Part shown: one piece after another, positions 1 through 7,841 of the stretch
How the letters are laid out: every line of letters starts with the position of its first letter
Position numbering within the stretch: the stretch's first letter is position 1
Translations under genes and position numbers: made by a program
Notes under the pieces: generated by a model
The model's database searches: none
The model's input: the letters and a program-made list of their open reading frames with translations, nothing else
What the model was told of the DNA's origin: nothing
Virus record (IMG/VR): IMGVR_UViG_3300037248_000234
Span: 1 to 30,204 of that record
Reading direction: 5' to 3' (one strand)
Length of the DNA: 30,204 nt
Source of the DNA: a virus

Positions 1-43
1 GCACCGCGCGCGGGCTCATGCGCAGCCAGATGATGTCTTTCAC
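1..43 (-). CDS. Start of a leftward gene cut by the window edge
   Basis: On the minus strand a GTG at 43-41 overlaps the TGA (42-40) of the preceding gene in a GTGA junction and opens a frame that stays open to the left edge. It reads MKDIIWLRMSPRAV, only 14 residues, so nothing can be said about function. The four-base overlap is the translational-coupling arrangement seen repeatedly elsewhere in this window, which is the main reason to believe it. An ATG at 19-17 is an alternative start. Confidence 0.45.
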   Translation of the reverse strand, partial: MKDIIWLRMSPRAV

Positions 44-288
44 GGACTGGCCTCCAGCTCCTCCAGGATGTCCTCGATCTTGCCTGCGTCCCAGGTCCGC
101 AGCCAGCGGGGGTGATTGCGGATCGTGCCGGGCCCGTCGTGCTCGTACTCGTGCTGATCGATGTTCCCGGTGACCGGGCGCTCGATGGCCAGCCCGTCGC
201 AGTGCATGCTGATCAGGTGGAAGGCCAGCTGCTGCGGGTCCTCCCGGTACGGGGTCGGCTTCAGGACGAAGCCGGCGGGCTTGCACAT
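40..288 (-). CDS. Hypothetical protein, 82 aa, leaderless start
   Basis: Small leftward gene of 82 residues with no family I recognise. It is hydrophilic and mixed in charge, with no membrane segment or cysteine pair. It ends in an acidic helix-like stretch (KIEDILEELEASP). A TANNNT box (TAGCCT, 300-295 on the minus strand) lies exactly 6 nt upstream of the ATG, so the transcript probably begins at the start codon. The stop overlaps the start of the next leftward gene. It is separated by 22 bp from the zinc-finger gene upstream. Codon use fits the neighbours. Confidence 0.72.
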   Translation of the reverse strand: MCKPAGFVLKPTPYREDPQQLAFHLISMHCDGLAIERPVTGNIDQHEYEHDGPGTIRNHPRWLRTWDAGKIEDILEELEASP

Positions 289-294
289 GCCGCC

Positions 295-300
295 AGGCTA
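295..300 (-). promoter_or_regulatory. -10 box of a leaderless promoter
   Basis: TAGCCT read on the minus strand, followed by six bases and then the ATG at 288. The spacing puts the transcription start at or next to the ATG. No convincing -35 hexamer is visible 16-18 bp upstream, so support comes mostly from the identical geometry at four other genes in the window. Confidence 0.45.
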
Positions 301-310
301 GCAGGTTGGC

Positions 311-715
311 TCAGCTTCCTGTGCCGCCCGTGCGCGAAGATGCCTGCAGCGCGCCGTGGTTCAGCCACAGGACGCAGGACTCGTGAGTGCGCCAGCCCCG
401 CCATCTCACGACTCTGTGCACGCCCAGCCGGATGGCTGCCAGGTCAAAGTCCATCCCGCAGACCGGGCAGGTCTTCTGCAGCCGGTACCCCTCCCGGCTC
501 CGCAGGACGATGCCGGCGCGCGGGTCCAGCGGCATCCTGGCCGGCAGGGTCTCAGGCCCGGGTTCTGGCTCCGGCCCGGCGGTACGCCGTTTTGCCCGGT
601 CAGCCATGAGCGGGGCGCGGAAGGCGAGGACAAGAGAGAAGAGGCAGCCCAGGAGGATGCCGCACCACTGAGCGATGGCTGCGGTTATCTGGAGCCAGAT
701 CACTGCCGCCACCAT
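311..715 (-). CDS. Membrane-anchored zinc-finger-like protein, 134 aa
   Basis: I take the ATG at 715 as start because it overlaps the end of the upstream gene (stop 702-700) by 16 bp; an ATG at 787 would overlap it by 88 bp. The first 32 residues form one long hydrophobic stretch with small and aromatic residues (probable single membrane span), followed by a basic/Pro-Glu linker. The C-terminal half carries CPVC followed by further His and Cys residues, a plausible zinc site. This suggests a small membrane-tethered zinc-binding protein; function unknown. It is probably in one operon with the 700-1194 and 1206-1673 genes. Confidence 0.65.
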   Translation of the reverse strand: MVAAVIWLQITAAIAQWCGILLGCLFSLVLAFRAPLMADRAKRRTAGPEPEPGPETLPARMPLDPRAGIVLRSREGYRLQKTCPVCGMDFDLAAIRLGVHRVVRWRGWRTHESCVLWLNHGALQASSRTGGTGS

Positions 716-1194
716 CGGTCGGCTTTCGCCGGCGTCTCGCCCGGCAGGGCAACTTTGCGCGAGTGCGCCTCCAGTGCGTCTGCCCACAGCTCCCGCTGCT
801 CAGCCGTCAGCCGCCGGGTGACCGAGCGCCAGTCGACATACAGCCAGATCATGGCCAGCAGGTGCTCGGCGGGCTCGGCGGGCATCACCCGCACTGCCGG
901 GCCCGGCCGGGGCGGGATCACTGCGGAGCCCGGTACGTACTCTGACTCGGCTCCGCAGTCCGGGCAGAGCCAGCCGCCGCAGCCGTCAGCCCGGATCGAG
1001 TCGCCCTCGGTGATCTTCTCCCCGCAGCCGCCGCACCCGCCGTCGTACTGGGCCGGGAACCATGGCCCGAGGCCGCTGCCGGCCGCGCGCGAGCGCAGCC
1101 GGGCCTGCCGGGGAATTCCCGGCGAAGCCCCCGGCGCGCAGTCAGCGCAGCCAGTCAGCTCGTGCTTCTCGCAGGGGATCAGCGTGTCGGGCAT
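700..1194 (-). CDS. Zinc-ribbon protein, 164 aa
   Basis: Hydrophilic 164-residue protein with a string of cysteine pairs: C-x2-H and C-x2-C near the N terminus (CEKH, CADC), then CGGCG and, after a loop, CPDC, which together look like a treble-clef or ribbon zinc module at about residues 53-80. The C-terminal half is helical and charged, ending KADRWWRQ. Proteins of this sort are common among small accessory genes of actinophages, usually without known function. Its start lies 11 bp after the stop of the 1206-1673 gene, with a GAAGG ribosome-binding sequence upstream, consistent with one leftward operon. Confidence 0.7.
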   Translation of the reverse strand: MPDTLIPCEKHELTGCADCAPGASPGIPRQARLRSRAAGSGLGPWFPAQYDGGCGGCGEKITEGDSIRADGCGGWLCPDCGAESEYVPGSAVIPPRPGPAVRVMPAEPAEHLLAMIWLYVDWRSVTRRLTAEQRELWADALEAHSRKVALPGETPAKADRWWRQ

Positions 1195-1205
1195 CTCGTC
1201 CGCCT

Positions 1206-1673
1206 TCAGTTGGCTGAGGACATGATGGCATACAGCACTGCGTGCAGGCTGTGGCTGACCTCAGGGTCAAGATGCGGCTCGCGGGCCGGGACCGGGTCGC
1301 CGTGCTCGTCCAGGATCGCGATCAGGTCGCCGTGCTCCTCCCGGCGGCTGACAACGGCGGCCAGCCGGACCGGCTGCCAGCGGGGCTGCGTGATGTCCGG
1401 GTCGCCGGCCGCCATCGTCCACAGCAGCAGGCCGACGCCGTAGAAGCCCTCGGTGGGCTGGACCTGCCGCCCGGCCGTGATCGCCTGGCTGGCATGCACG
1501 AGCACGCTGGAGATCGGCTCGTGCTGGCTCTCGCCCTCGATCAGGGAGCCCGGCGCCAGGACGTAGGCGTCCCCGGCCGGCATCCCGTTGTCGAAGACGA
1601 GGACGAGCTGCGGCGGGCTGGTCGTGCTGAATTCAGCGAGCCGCGCGGCGACGGCCTCTTCGAGATCAGGCAT
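1206..1673 (-). CDS. Hypothetical protein, 155 aa, leaderless start
   Basis: A 155-residue soluble protein without recognised motif. It starts with an acidic helix (MPDLEEAVAARLAEF), then alternates beta-like hydrophobic stretches (QLVLVFDNG, GFYGVGLLLW, RLAAVVSR) with turns, suggesting a compact alpha/beta fold. It heads the leftward operon: a promoter with its -10 hexamer exactly 6 nt from the ATG implies a leaderless message. It is divergent from the Zeta-like gene, with 93 bp between the two start codons. Confidence 0.72.
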   Translation of the reverse strand: MPDLEEAVAARLAEFSTTSPPQLVLVFDNGMPAGDAYVLAPGSLIEGESQHEPISSVLVHASQAITAGRQVQPTEGFYGVGLLLWTMAAGDPDITQPRWQPVRLAAVVSRREEHGDLIAILDEHGDPVPAREPHLDPEVSHSLHAVLYAIMSSAN

Positions 1674-1679
1674 GCAGCA

Positions 1680-1709
1680 ACACTACCCTCAGCTTCCTGG
1701 GAGAGGCAA
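1680..1709 (-). promoter_or_regulatory. Leaderless promoter of the leftward operon
   Basis: On the minus strand TTGCCT (1709-1704), an 18-bp spacer, then TAGTGT (1685-1680), six bases, and the ATG at 1673. The -35 matches TTGACA at four positions and the -10 fits TANNNT. The start of transcription would coincide with the ATG. Confidence 0.55.
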
Positions 1710-1766
1710 GCCGCCCTCCGCCTGTTCATCGCCGGCCGCCGGATATGAAGAGGCGAGGAGGCCCGC

Positions 1767-4046
1767 ATGCGCCCTGACCGGCTGTTCGGCGATGTGCTGA
1801 CGATGAGAGTGCCGTCGGCTCTTCCGGCCCGGACCGCGCATGACTCGGGTGACGGGGCGGAGATACTGCACTGCCTGGAAGGTGCGACAAGATACCTTAC
1901 GCGCGATGGAGTCCGCACTCTGGCAGAGACTGCGGGCACGGCTCAGCTGGTCCTGTCGGGAGACCCGGCTGCTTCTCACGCCGGCCGGTGGACCGAGGCG
2001 GAGATCCGGGATTTCGGGATCCAGCCGCTGCGGGAAGTCGTCCTGAAGCGGAACAGGAAGCGCAAGGTAATCCGGGCTACGTCCGGGCATCGCTGGCTTG
2101 TGCGGCGGCCGGACCGGGTCCTGACGACTGATCAGCTGATCCCGGGGCACCGGCTGGCATCATTGCGCGCGCCTGCCGTCGAGCCCGCCCCCGATCATGA
2201 CGGCATCCGGATGGGCTTCGTCTTTGGCGACGGCGAGATCATGCGCCGTTCTTACGGCTCCTACGGGGCCGTGACCCTCTGGGGAAATAAGCGGGACCTG
2301 GCTAAGTACTTTGACGAGATCGGCGGCACCCCGCATGAGCGGGAGGCGCCGTCAGGGCTTCCCGGCCTGAATTATTCCGCCGGGATGCTCGGGTACTCGA
2401 AAGAGCTGCCCCCGCTGACATCATCGCCGGAATACCTGCGCGGCTGGCTGATGGGCTACTTTGCCGCTGACGGAGAGATGAGTACCACGAATGCCGGCAT
2501 CTCATCCGCTTCCCTGGAAACGCTGCTGCATGTCCGGGATATTGCGACGCTCCTGGGGATCGGGACTTACGAGCCGCTGTCACGGACGAGAACCGGGTTC
2601 GGCAGGGAATCGGCTATTCATATCGTCGGCTTTTCCCGGGCGGATCTAACGCCGGGATTCTTCCTCCGTGATGACCAGCGGGCCGAGTTTGAGCGGCACG
2701 GAGCCGGTCCTGCTCGCGAGCGGTTCGGCTGGACGGTCGAGAGCATCGGCGCTCCCGGGGAGCCTGAGACTGTCTACTGTGCTGTTGTGCCAGGATTTGA
2801 GTCCTTTACGCTTGAGGACAATATTCATACTGGTAACTGCCCGTTTTGCGGAGCTGGTCAGGTTATAGGACGATCTGACGGGACTGCGGAGTGCGAGTTC
2901 GACGGCATGTGCTTCACCGTCCAGGTCCAGCCCCGCTACCCCGGATTCCCGCAGTCGGTGAACGGCCAGCCGGTCCCGGTGCCGGGCATGCCGGGGCAGC
3001 CCGGCGGCGTGCCGGGCATCCCGCCCGCTGGCCCGGCGGCAGGCGGCGTCCCGCTGCCCGGTGAGGAGGACGGGGCGGTACCGGGGGCCGAGCCAGGCAA
3101 TGAGGGCGACGAGGGTGCAGCTCCCCCCGTAGACGGCCAGGACGCTGAAGACGATGAAAGTGATGACAAGCCGGATTTCCTGAAGAAAAGCACGCGCGGC
3201 TACCGGACAGCAGCCGGTGACATTCTTCCAGAAGATGCATATCTGCGCCACCTGGCTCTGGAAGTGGCCCCGGACCGCCAGGCCATGCTGGAAAGGCTGC
3301 GGGCGGCCAGCCGGATCACCAGGACGGCTGACAGCCTGGAGGAGCATGCGCCCGGCGGGCAGCTGACGCCGGAGCGGCAGAAGCTGCACGACTCGATCGT
3401 GTCGGGGGCCCTGGAAGGTCACGGGCGGCACGCCCATCCGGTGGCCACGTTCCTCGGCGGCGGCCCGGCCAGCGGCAAGTCCACGATCGCCGGCAACCAG
3501 CAGGACAGCGTGCACATCGACGCGGACGCGGTCAAGAAGCAGCTGCCCGATTATCATCAGAAAATAGCGGCCGGAGACAAGACCGCTGCCGCGCACGTGC
3601 ACGAGGAATCCTCGCACCTGACCCGGCGCATCATGGACGAGGCAGTGAAAGGCGGCCGCAACTTTACCCTGGACGGCACTGGCGACAGTGATTTCGCCAA
3701 GCTGAACGGGAAGATCTCCCAGGCGAAAAAGGCCGGTCATATGGTGGCGGGAAAGTACGTCACCGTTGATACCGATGAGGCGGTACGCCGGGCGAAGGCC
3801 AGGGCGGAGCGGCCGGGATCAGGATCGCACGGCCGGATGGTGCCCGAGAGCGTGATCCGGCAGACCCACAAGAACGTCAGCGGCACATTCCGGCAGGCCG
3901 TCGATCATGACGTCTTCGATTCCCTGGAACTGTGGGACAACAACGATAAAGAGCCGAGGCTCGTCGGCAGCAAGCCGCTGGGCGGCAAGTGGGCCGTGCA
4001 TGACCACCCGGCCTACCAGCGCTTCCTGGCCAAGGAGCACGAATGA
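1767..4046 (+). CDS. Zinc-ribbon / Zeta-toxin-like P-loop kinase, with intein
   Basis: Precursor of 759 residues. GAGGAGG at 1755-1761 is a strong ribosome-binding site 5 nt before the ATG. An intein occupies residues 36-357; the spliced product would be 437 residues. The joined N-terminal part makes a zinc ribbon whose first cysteine pair is CPFC (358, 361), followed by ECEF and MCF. Then comes a Pro/Gly-rich and acidic linker (about 400-470), and a C-terminal kinase domain (about 530-759) with a Walker A motif GGPASGKST (K571), an IDAD segment (D585, D587) and DGTGD (636-640). This layout matches the Zeta toxin family, whose known members phosphorylate UDP-N-acetylglucosamine. No Epsilon antitoxin is seen. 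Position just before the portal gene suggests a head-module protein. The kinase assignment is fairly sure; substrate and role are inferred. Confidence 0.85.
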   Translation: MRPDRLFGDVLTMRVPSALPARTAHDSGDGAEILHCLEGATRYLTRDGVRTLAETAGTAQLVLSGDPAASHAGRWTEAEIRDFGIQPLREVVLKRNRKRKVIRATSGHRWLVRRPDRVLTTDQLIPGHRLASLRAPAVEPAPDHDGIRMGFVFGDGEIMRRSYGSYGAVTLWGNKRDLAKYFDEIGGTPHEREAPSGLPGLNYSAGMLGYSKELPPLTSSPEYLRGWLMGYFAADGEMSTTNAGISSASLETLLHVRDIATLLGIGTYEPLSRTRTGFGRESAIHIVGFSRADLTPGFFLRDDQRAEFERHGAGPARERFGWTVESIGAPGEPETVYCAVVPGFESFTLEDNIHTGNCPFCGAGQVIGRSDGTAECEFDGMCFTVQVQPRYPGFPQSVNGQPVPVPGMPGQPGGVPGIPPAGPAAGGVPLPGEEDGAVPGAEPGNEGDEGAAPPVDGQDAEDDESDDKPDFLKKSTRGYRTAAGDILPEDAYLRHLALEVAPDRQAMLERLRAASRITRTADSLEEHAPGGQLTPERQKLHDSIVSGALEGHGRHAHPVATFLGGGPASGKSTIAGNQQDSVHIDADAVKKQLPDYHQKIAAGDKTAAAHVHEESSHLTRRIMDEAVKGGRNFTLDGTGDSDFAKLNGKISQAKKAGHMVAGKYVTVDTDEAVRRAKARAERPGSGSHGRMVPESVIRQTHKNVSGTFRQAVDHDVFDSLELWDNNDKEPRLVGSKPLGGKWAVHDHPAYQRFLAKEHE
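1872..2837 (+). mobile_element. Intein with LAGLIDADG endonuclease in the Zeta-like gene
   Basis: In-frame insertion of 322 residues (36-357). The N-terminal splice block begins CLEGATRYLTRDG; the block B Thr and His are T105 and H108 (TSGH). Two LAGLIDADG motifs, GFVFGDGE (acid D155) and LMGYFAADGE (acid D235), mark a homing endonuclease. The C-terminal block runs VYCAVVPGFESFTLEDNIHTGN, broken by Cys358 of the host protein. The final Asn357 is present, but the residue before it is Gly rather than the usual His; a His is found three residues before the Asn. Both splice junctions are Cys, as in class 1 inteins. It splits the host protein exactly before the first zinc-binding cysteine. Confidence 0.88.
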
Positions 4047-4282
4047 GCCTGGCCGTCGATCTGGAGATCGCCATCCTGTCCGGGGCCGTGGAGCTGCCGG
4101 CAAGAGTCCCGCAGACGCCGGAGAACAGGGAGCTGTTCACCCGGATCCAGAAGGAGATCGCCGACAGCCCGTACCTGCCGGATATCCCCTGGGAATATGC
4201 CGACGATAAGCCAGGGGCGCATCGCATTGGGCCTTCCGCAGGCGGACCTTCTTCAGCCCCTCCCGGCCAGGGTAGCCCGTGA
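4043..4282 (+). CDS. Small protein between Zeta-like kinase and portal, 79 aa
   Basis: Starts with an ATGA overlap on the stop of the kinase gene and ends with a GTGA overlap on the portal start, so all three are translationally coupled. The first 55 residues are well structured (helix, then TPENRELFTRIQKEIADSP, then a YLPDIPWEYADD motif); the tail is low-complexity Pro/Gly/Ser. I know similar short proteins next to actinophage portal genes but no function for them. Because it directly follows a Zeta-like kinase, a partner or antitoxin role is possible, but nothing in the sequence shows it. Confidence 0.75.
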   Translation: MSLAVDLEIAILSGAVELPARVPQTPENRELFTRIQKEIADSPYLPDIPWEYADDKPGAHRIGPSAGGPSSAPPGQGSP

Positions 4283-7200
4283 CGACGCCGGATGCCGACA
4301 AGGCCGCTTACGACCGGCACGTGATGAAGGTGCTCGGCAGCGCCGCCCGCCGTCATGGCGGGCACGCTGACGCGGTGCCGCGCCCCGGCTCGCCCGAGCC
4401 CGTGGATGACCCCTCGGTCGCCGAGGCCGTGCGGAACCGGCGGGTGAACGGAGGGCGCGCGAGCGCCATGCGCCGCGCTGCCTCCTCGGGCAACTGGAAC
4501 GGCCAGGGCGGCTCGGGCGGCACGGGCGGCTTCGATCTCCAGTTCGCTACCGGCCGCCCGCGCGACCCGCTGTTCTACTGGCGCCAGAATAACCTTCCGT
4601 ACGATTTTGCCGATAATGAGGAACTTACTAAGGTAAGAGCTTTTTGTCGTCTCCTGTACCAGACTGATCCGATCATCGGCTCGTGCGTCGACATTTTCAG
4701 CAAGCTCCCGATCGCGGGCATGGAGCTGGTCAGCAAGGACCCGAAGCTGAAGGAGTTCTACGACGAGCTGTTCTTCGGCGACGACGAGGGCCTCGACTAT
4801 GAGGAATTCTTCGTTGACATGGGCCGGGAGTACTACACCTGCGCCCTCCCTGGCGAGTTGATACAGTCGAGCATGGGAAGTGTGGCTGTTCAGGACATTC
4901 CAGTCGGAAGCGAGGTACTCACCCACAAGGGCCGCTGGCGCCGGGTAGTCCGCTCCATGGGCAGGCACTACGAGGGCCGGGTTTTCACAGTGCGCCCTCG
5001 TTACGGCATGCCCATCAGGTTCACCGAGGGACACCAGTTCCTCGTGCGGCGCTCCGGCGCCGAGTCCTGGATGAACATCGAGGACGTTGACCCGGGCACT
5101 GACGAGCTGTTCGTCCCGGTGGACAAGACGAGCCAGGACAAGCGCACTGCCTCAGTATGGGAGTCGCTTGACCCTGATGCCTGGGAGACGTTCGACCCGT
5201 ACCGGGATGATGACCCGGAGTGGACTCCGCGCTACGCCAAATTCCAGCGTGAGCGCCGTAAGCGGATGCTGCACCAGGGGATCGCCTCCGGTACGCTCCT
5301 GCGCCCGGCATCCGATAGCGGAGCACGGGGCCGCTACTCACCGCTGGCGCCCGCGCACGAGCTGACGGACGATCTGCTGCGCCTTTTCGGCCTTTACCTG
5401 GCAGAGGGGAGTGCGGACAGGAACGGCGCGCACTGGGCTTACAGCGACCAGGAACAGCATCTTGTAAACGAGACGATCCAGACCGTCAAGCAGGCGTTCG
5501 GGTTGGAAGCGAAGGTCTCTAAGGTCCAGGCGCACCGCGTCCGGGTAAGCGCCGGCAACCGGACCCTGGGAGCATGGTTCGAGTCGCTCTTCGGCAAGGG
5601 CGCCAAGAACAAGCGCATGCCAGGCTGGATGCTCCGCCTTCCGCCGGGGCGCGCTGCGTTCGTGCTCGACGGCCTGTTCGAGGGGGACGGGCACGCGGCG
5701 CACCCGGAGGGCTCGACGTTCCGGGCCTCCTACAAGCTGACCACCTCCTCCCCAGGGCTTCGCGACGGGGCCGCCCTCCTGATCCGGCGCGCTGGTCTCG
5801 TCTCGGTGATCAGTGAGATGAGTTCCAGCACCGGGCCGTGGTGGCTCGTCTCCCCGGCGCAGGCCCAGACCCGGAAGTTCGCCCGTTACCTCGGCTGGGA
5901 CAGCGCGAGGGTGACCGCCGTATTCGGGCACGGCCGGGACACGGAACCGGTCTACGCCAGGTACGCCGAGAACGGCTACTGGGTCCGGGTGCACCGGCTG
6001 CTGCCCGAGCACTATGAGGGGCAGGTCTACGACCTGACAGTCGAGGAGGACTCCTCGTTCACCTGCCAGGTAGCCGTGCACAATTGCGGCGAGGCGTGGC
6101 CTTTCGCGACATTCAATGAGGACCTCGGCATCTGGGATGATGAGGAGCTGCTGGCCCCCGAGGACATCAAGGCCGAGCGCAGTCCTTTCCTGCGGGAGCC
6201 CCGGTATTTCATAAAACTCCCGCAGGCAATCCGCGAGGTCCTGCGCACCCGGCGCCCGGTGTGGGAATACGAGAAGCTGGTCAGCGCCTATCCCGAGCTG
6301 ATCGCCTATGTCTCCGACAATTCTTTCATGCCGGTGTCCTCTGTTCTCCTGCGGCAGCTGAAATTCAAGGGAGACACATTCAATATCCGGGGGATCCCGC
6401 TGCTGACCCGGGCCATGCGCTCGGTGCTCCAGCAGGAGATGCTGAACAGCGCGCTCGACTCGATCGCCGACCGCATGTACACCCCGCTGGTCCTCTTCAA
6501 GCTCGGCGCCTCGGCCAGCGACCTCGGCACCGAGGTCCCCTGGATCCCGACCGAGGACGACCTGGGCGACTTCCAGGAGGCCACCGACGCCGCCCTGGCC
6601 GCCGACTTCCGGGCGATCTTCTACAACTTCGCCGTCGAGACCGAGCTGGTGTTCGGCCGCGAGCAGATGCCGGACCTGACCGCTGACTTCGAGCGGATCG
6701 AGGACCGGATACTGCAGACGTTCGGGCTAAGCCGTACATTCCTGACCGGGGCGGGCGCCGGAGAGACGTATGCCGCAGATGCCCTGAACAAGGAGCTAAT
6801 CAGTCAGCTCATGACAAGGTACCAGAAGATCCTGCGCCGGCACTACCGGCAGCGGGCCCTGATCGTCGCCGAGGCGCAGGAGCACTACGACTACGATCTG
6901 CGCAACGGCCAGCGGTACGTGCGGATCGAGGAGGTCCTGGAGACCGACGAGGAGACCGGCGAGCAGAAGATCGTCGAGCAGCCCAAGCTGCTGATCCCCG
7001 AGCTGAACTTCCCGGTCATGGACTTCCGCAACGAGGACAGCGTGCGGGCGCTGATCGAGGGGCTGCACATGTCCGGCGTCGCCATCTCGCGGCGCACCCG
7101 GATGCGCGGGCTGCCGGTCGACCTGGACGAGGAAGCCGAGGCCTGCCAGGCCGAGGCCATCCAGATGGCGGTCATGGAGCAGGAGACCCGCAAGGGCATC

Positions 7201-7761
7201 TACCGGGCGCTGCGTGACCAGGGCCTGCCGGTGCCCGACGACCTGAAGCAGGACTTTACCGCGCTGCCCGTGCAGAACCAGGACCCGTCGGCGGCCGTGA
7301 TGGCGCGCACCCCGCAGCTGGGCCAGGACCCGACGCTGGGAGACCTTCTCCCCAACATGGCACCGACGCCGGAGGACCTGGCGATGGTGCCGCCCGACCA
7401 GGACCCGCCGGGCATGCCGCCGCCGCCGGAGGGCGGGGCCCCGGGCGGGGTCCCGCAGCCCCCCGGCCAGGGCATCCCGCAGGTGCCGCCCGAGAGCAAT
7501 GAGCAGAGGCCGGGCATGCCGACAGCAGCAGCACTGTTCCGCCGGTCCGCCGCCGCGCGCGCGTACGCGCGGCAGCACCCGGTCCCGCACCTGCCCTCGA
7601 TCGAGGGGGAGGGCGGCACCCGCGTCTTCGATACCGACAGCGCCGAGCCGTTCGGTGCCTGGGCGGCGCCCCGCCATGTGGGCCGCCGCCGTCACTTCAC
7701 CACGGCCGGCCCGGGCAGTCTCCTGCCGGAGTACGACAAGGTCCCGGAGGATCCGGAGTAG
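4279..7761 (+). CDS. Portal protein with intein
   Basis: Precursor of 1160 residues starting at GTG 4279. An intein covers residues 188-602, leaving a 745-residue portal after splicing. The extein contains the typical actinophage portal text: DPLFYWRQNNLPYDF near residue 96, an alpha/beta core with QTDPIIGSCVDIF, GEAWPFATFNEDLG just after the intein, then GIPLLTRAMRSVLQQEML and FGLSRTFLTG. The portal forms the dodecameric ring through which DNA is packaged and to which the tail attaches. The last 200 residues are Pro/Gly/Gln-rich and probably disordered, ending in a basic-aromatic segment. It sits upstream of the protease and capsid genes, as expected. The assignment is strong from the overall pattern, although no single catalytic motif exists for this family. 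Confidence 0.9.
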   Translation: MTTPDADKAAYDRHVMKVLGSAARRHGGHADAVPRPGSPEPVDDPSVAEAVRNRRVNGGRASAMRRAASSGNWNGQGGSGGTGGFDLQFATGRPRDPLFYWRQNNLPYDFADNEELTKVRAFCRLLYQTDPIIGSCVDIFSKLPIAGMELVSKDPKLKEFYDELFFGDDEGLDYEEFFVDMGREYYTCALPGELIQSSMGSVAVQDIPVGSEVLTHKGRWRRVVRSMGRHYEGRVFTVRPRYGMPIRFTEGHQFLVRRSGAESWMNIEDVDPGTDELFVPVDKTSQDKRTASVWESLDPDAWETFDPYRDDDPEWTPRYAKFQRERRKRMLHQGIASGTLLRPASDSGARGRYSPLAPAHELTDDLLRLFGLYLAEGSADRNGAHWAYSDQEQHLVNETIQTVKQAFGLEAKVSKVQAHRVRVSAGNRTLGAWFESLFGKGAKNKRMPGWMLRLPPGRAAFVLDGLFEGDGHAAHPEGSTFRASYKLTTSSPGLRDGAALLIRRAGLVSVISEMSSSTGPWWLVSPAQAQTRKFARYLGWDSARVTAVFGHGRDTEPVYARYAENGYWVRVHRLLPEHYEGQVYDLTVEEDSSFTCQVAVHNCGEAWPFATFNEDLGIWDDEELLAPEDIKAERSPFLREPRYFIKLPQAIREVLRTRRPVWEYEKLVSAYPELIAYVSDNSFMPVSSVLLRQLKFKGDTFNIRGIPLLTRAMRSVLQQEMLNSALDSIADRMYTPLVLFKLGASASDLGTEVPWIPTEDDLGDFQEATDAALAADFRAIFYNFAVETELVFGREQMPDLTADFERIEDRILQTFGLSRTFLTGAGAGETYAADALNKELISQLMTRYQKILRRHYRQRALIVAEAQEHYDYDLRNGQRYVRIEEVLETDEETGEQKIVEQPKLLIPELNFPVMDFRNEDSVRALIEGLHMSGVAISRRTRMRGLPVDLDEEAEACQAEAIQMAVMEQETRKGIYRALRDQGLPVPDDLKQDFTALPVQNQDPSAAVMARTPQLGQDPTLGDLLPNMAPTPEDLAMVPPDQDPPGMPPPPEGGAPGGVPQPPGQGIPQVPPESNEQRPGMPTAAALFRRSAAARAYARQHPVPHLPSIEGEGGTRVFDTDSAEPFGAWAAPRHVGRRRHFTTAGPGSLLPEYDKVPEDPE
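4840..6084 (+). mobile_element. Intein with LAGLIDADG endonuclease in the portal gene
   Basis: Insertion of 415 residues (188-602) between YYT and CGEAWPF. Block A begins CALPGELIQSSMG; block B has T249 and H252 (TEGH). Two LAGLIDADG motifs, LFGLYLAEG (E376) and LDGLFEGDG (D470), indicate a probably active homing endonuclease. The C-terminal end is VYDLTVEEDSSFTCQVAVHN with the canonical His-Asn pair followed by Cys603. It does not resemble the intein in the Zeta-like gene apart from the family motifs, so the two were probably acquired independently. Both splice junctions and the DOD motifs look intact. Confidence 0.92.
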
Positions 7762-7772
7762 GCTGGGCCTGT

Positions 7773-7841
7773 GCAGGAGGTCGCGGGGCACAAACCCGCT
7801 CCGGTGCTCATACCACCGGGTAGCTCAGGAAGAGCACCTGC
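7773..7841 (+). ncRNA. tRNA-like cloverleaf in circularly permuted order (candidate)
   Basis: Read in order: GCAGG (3' strand of an anticodon stem, 7773-7777), variable loop AGGTC (7778-7782), a 5-bp stem with 7-nt loop like a T arm (7783-7799), TCCGGTG (7800-7806), a 7-nt linker (7807-7813), CACCGGG (7814-7820) pairing fully with TCCGGTG as an acceptor stem with one G-T pair, TA, a D arm GCTC/GAGC with 5-nt loop (7823-7835), A, and CCTGC (7837-7841), which pairs perfectly with the opening GCAGG. All helix lengths and spacings equal those of a tRNA, but the 3' half precedes the 5' half. Weak points: the T loop is GCACAAA without the TTC signature, the D loop is short, and position 33 would not be T. 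The linker CTCATAC itself looks like a Met anticodon loop, so a degenerate normal-order fold is the rival reading. Confidence 0.5.

Noticed and set aside
356-1225. 289-residue plus-strand frame opposite the leftward small genes
   Set aside because: Rich in Pro, Ser and Arg with no fold-like pattern; the minus strand has coupled genes with zinc motifs and a promoter instead.
4043-4282. Epsilon-type antitoxin for the Zeta-like kinase
   Set aside because: It lies downstream rather than upstream and has no recognisable Epsilon helices; kept only as a possible partner.
3877-5034. Long open frame on the minus strand opposite the kinase and portal genes
   Set aside because: It lies antisense to two well-supported genes, has Arg/Ala/Gly-rich composition typical of high-G+C shadow frames, and shows no domain.
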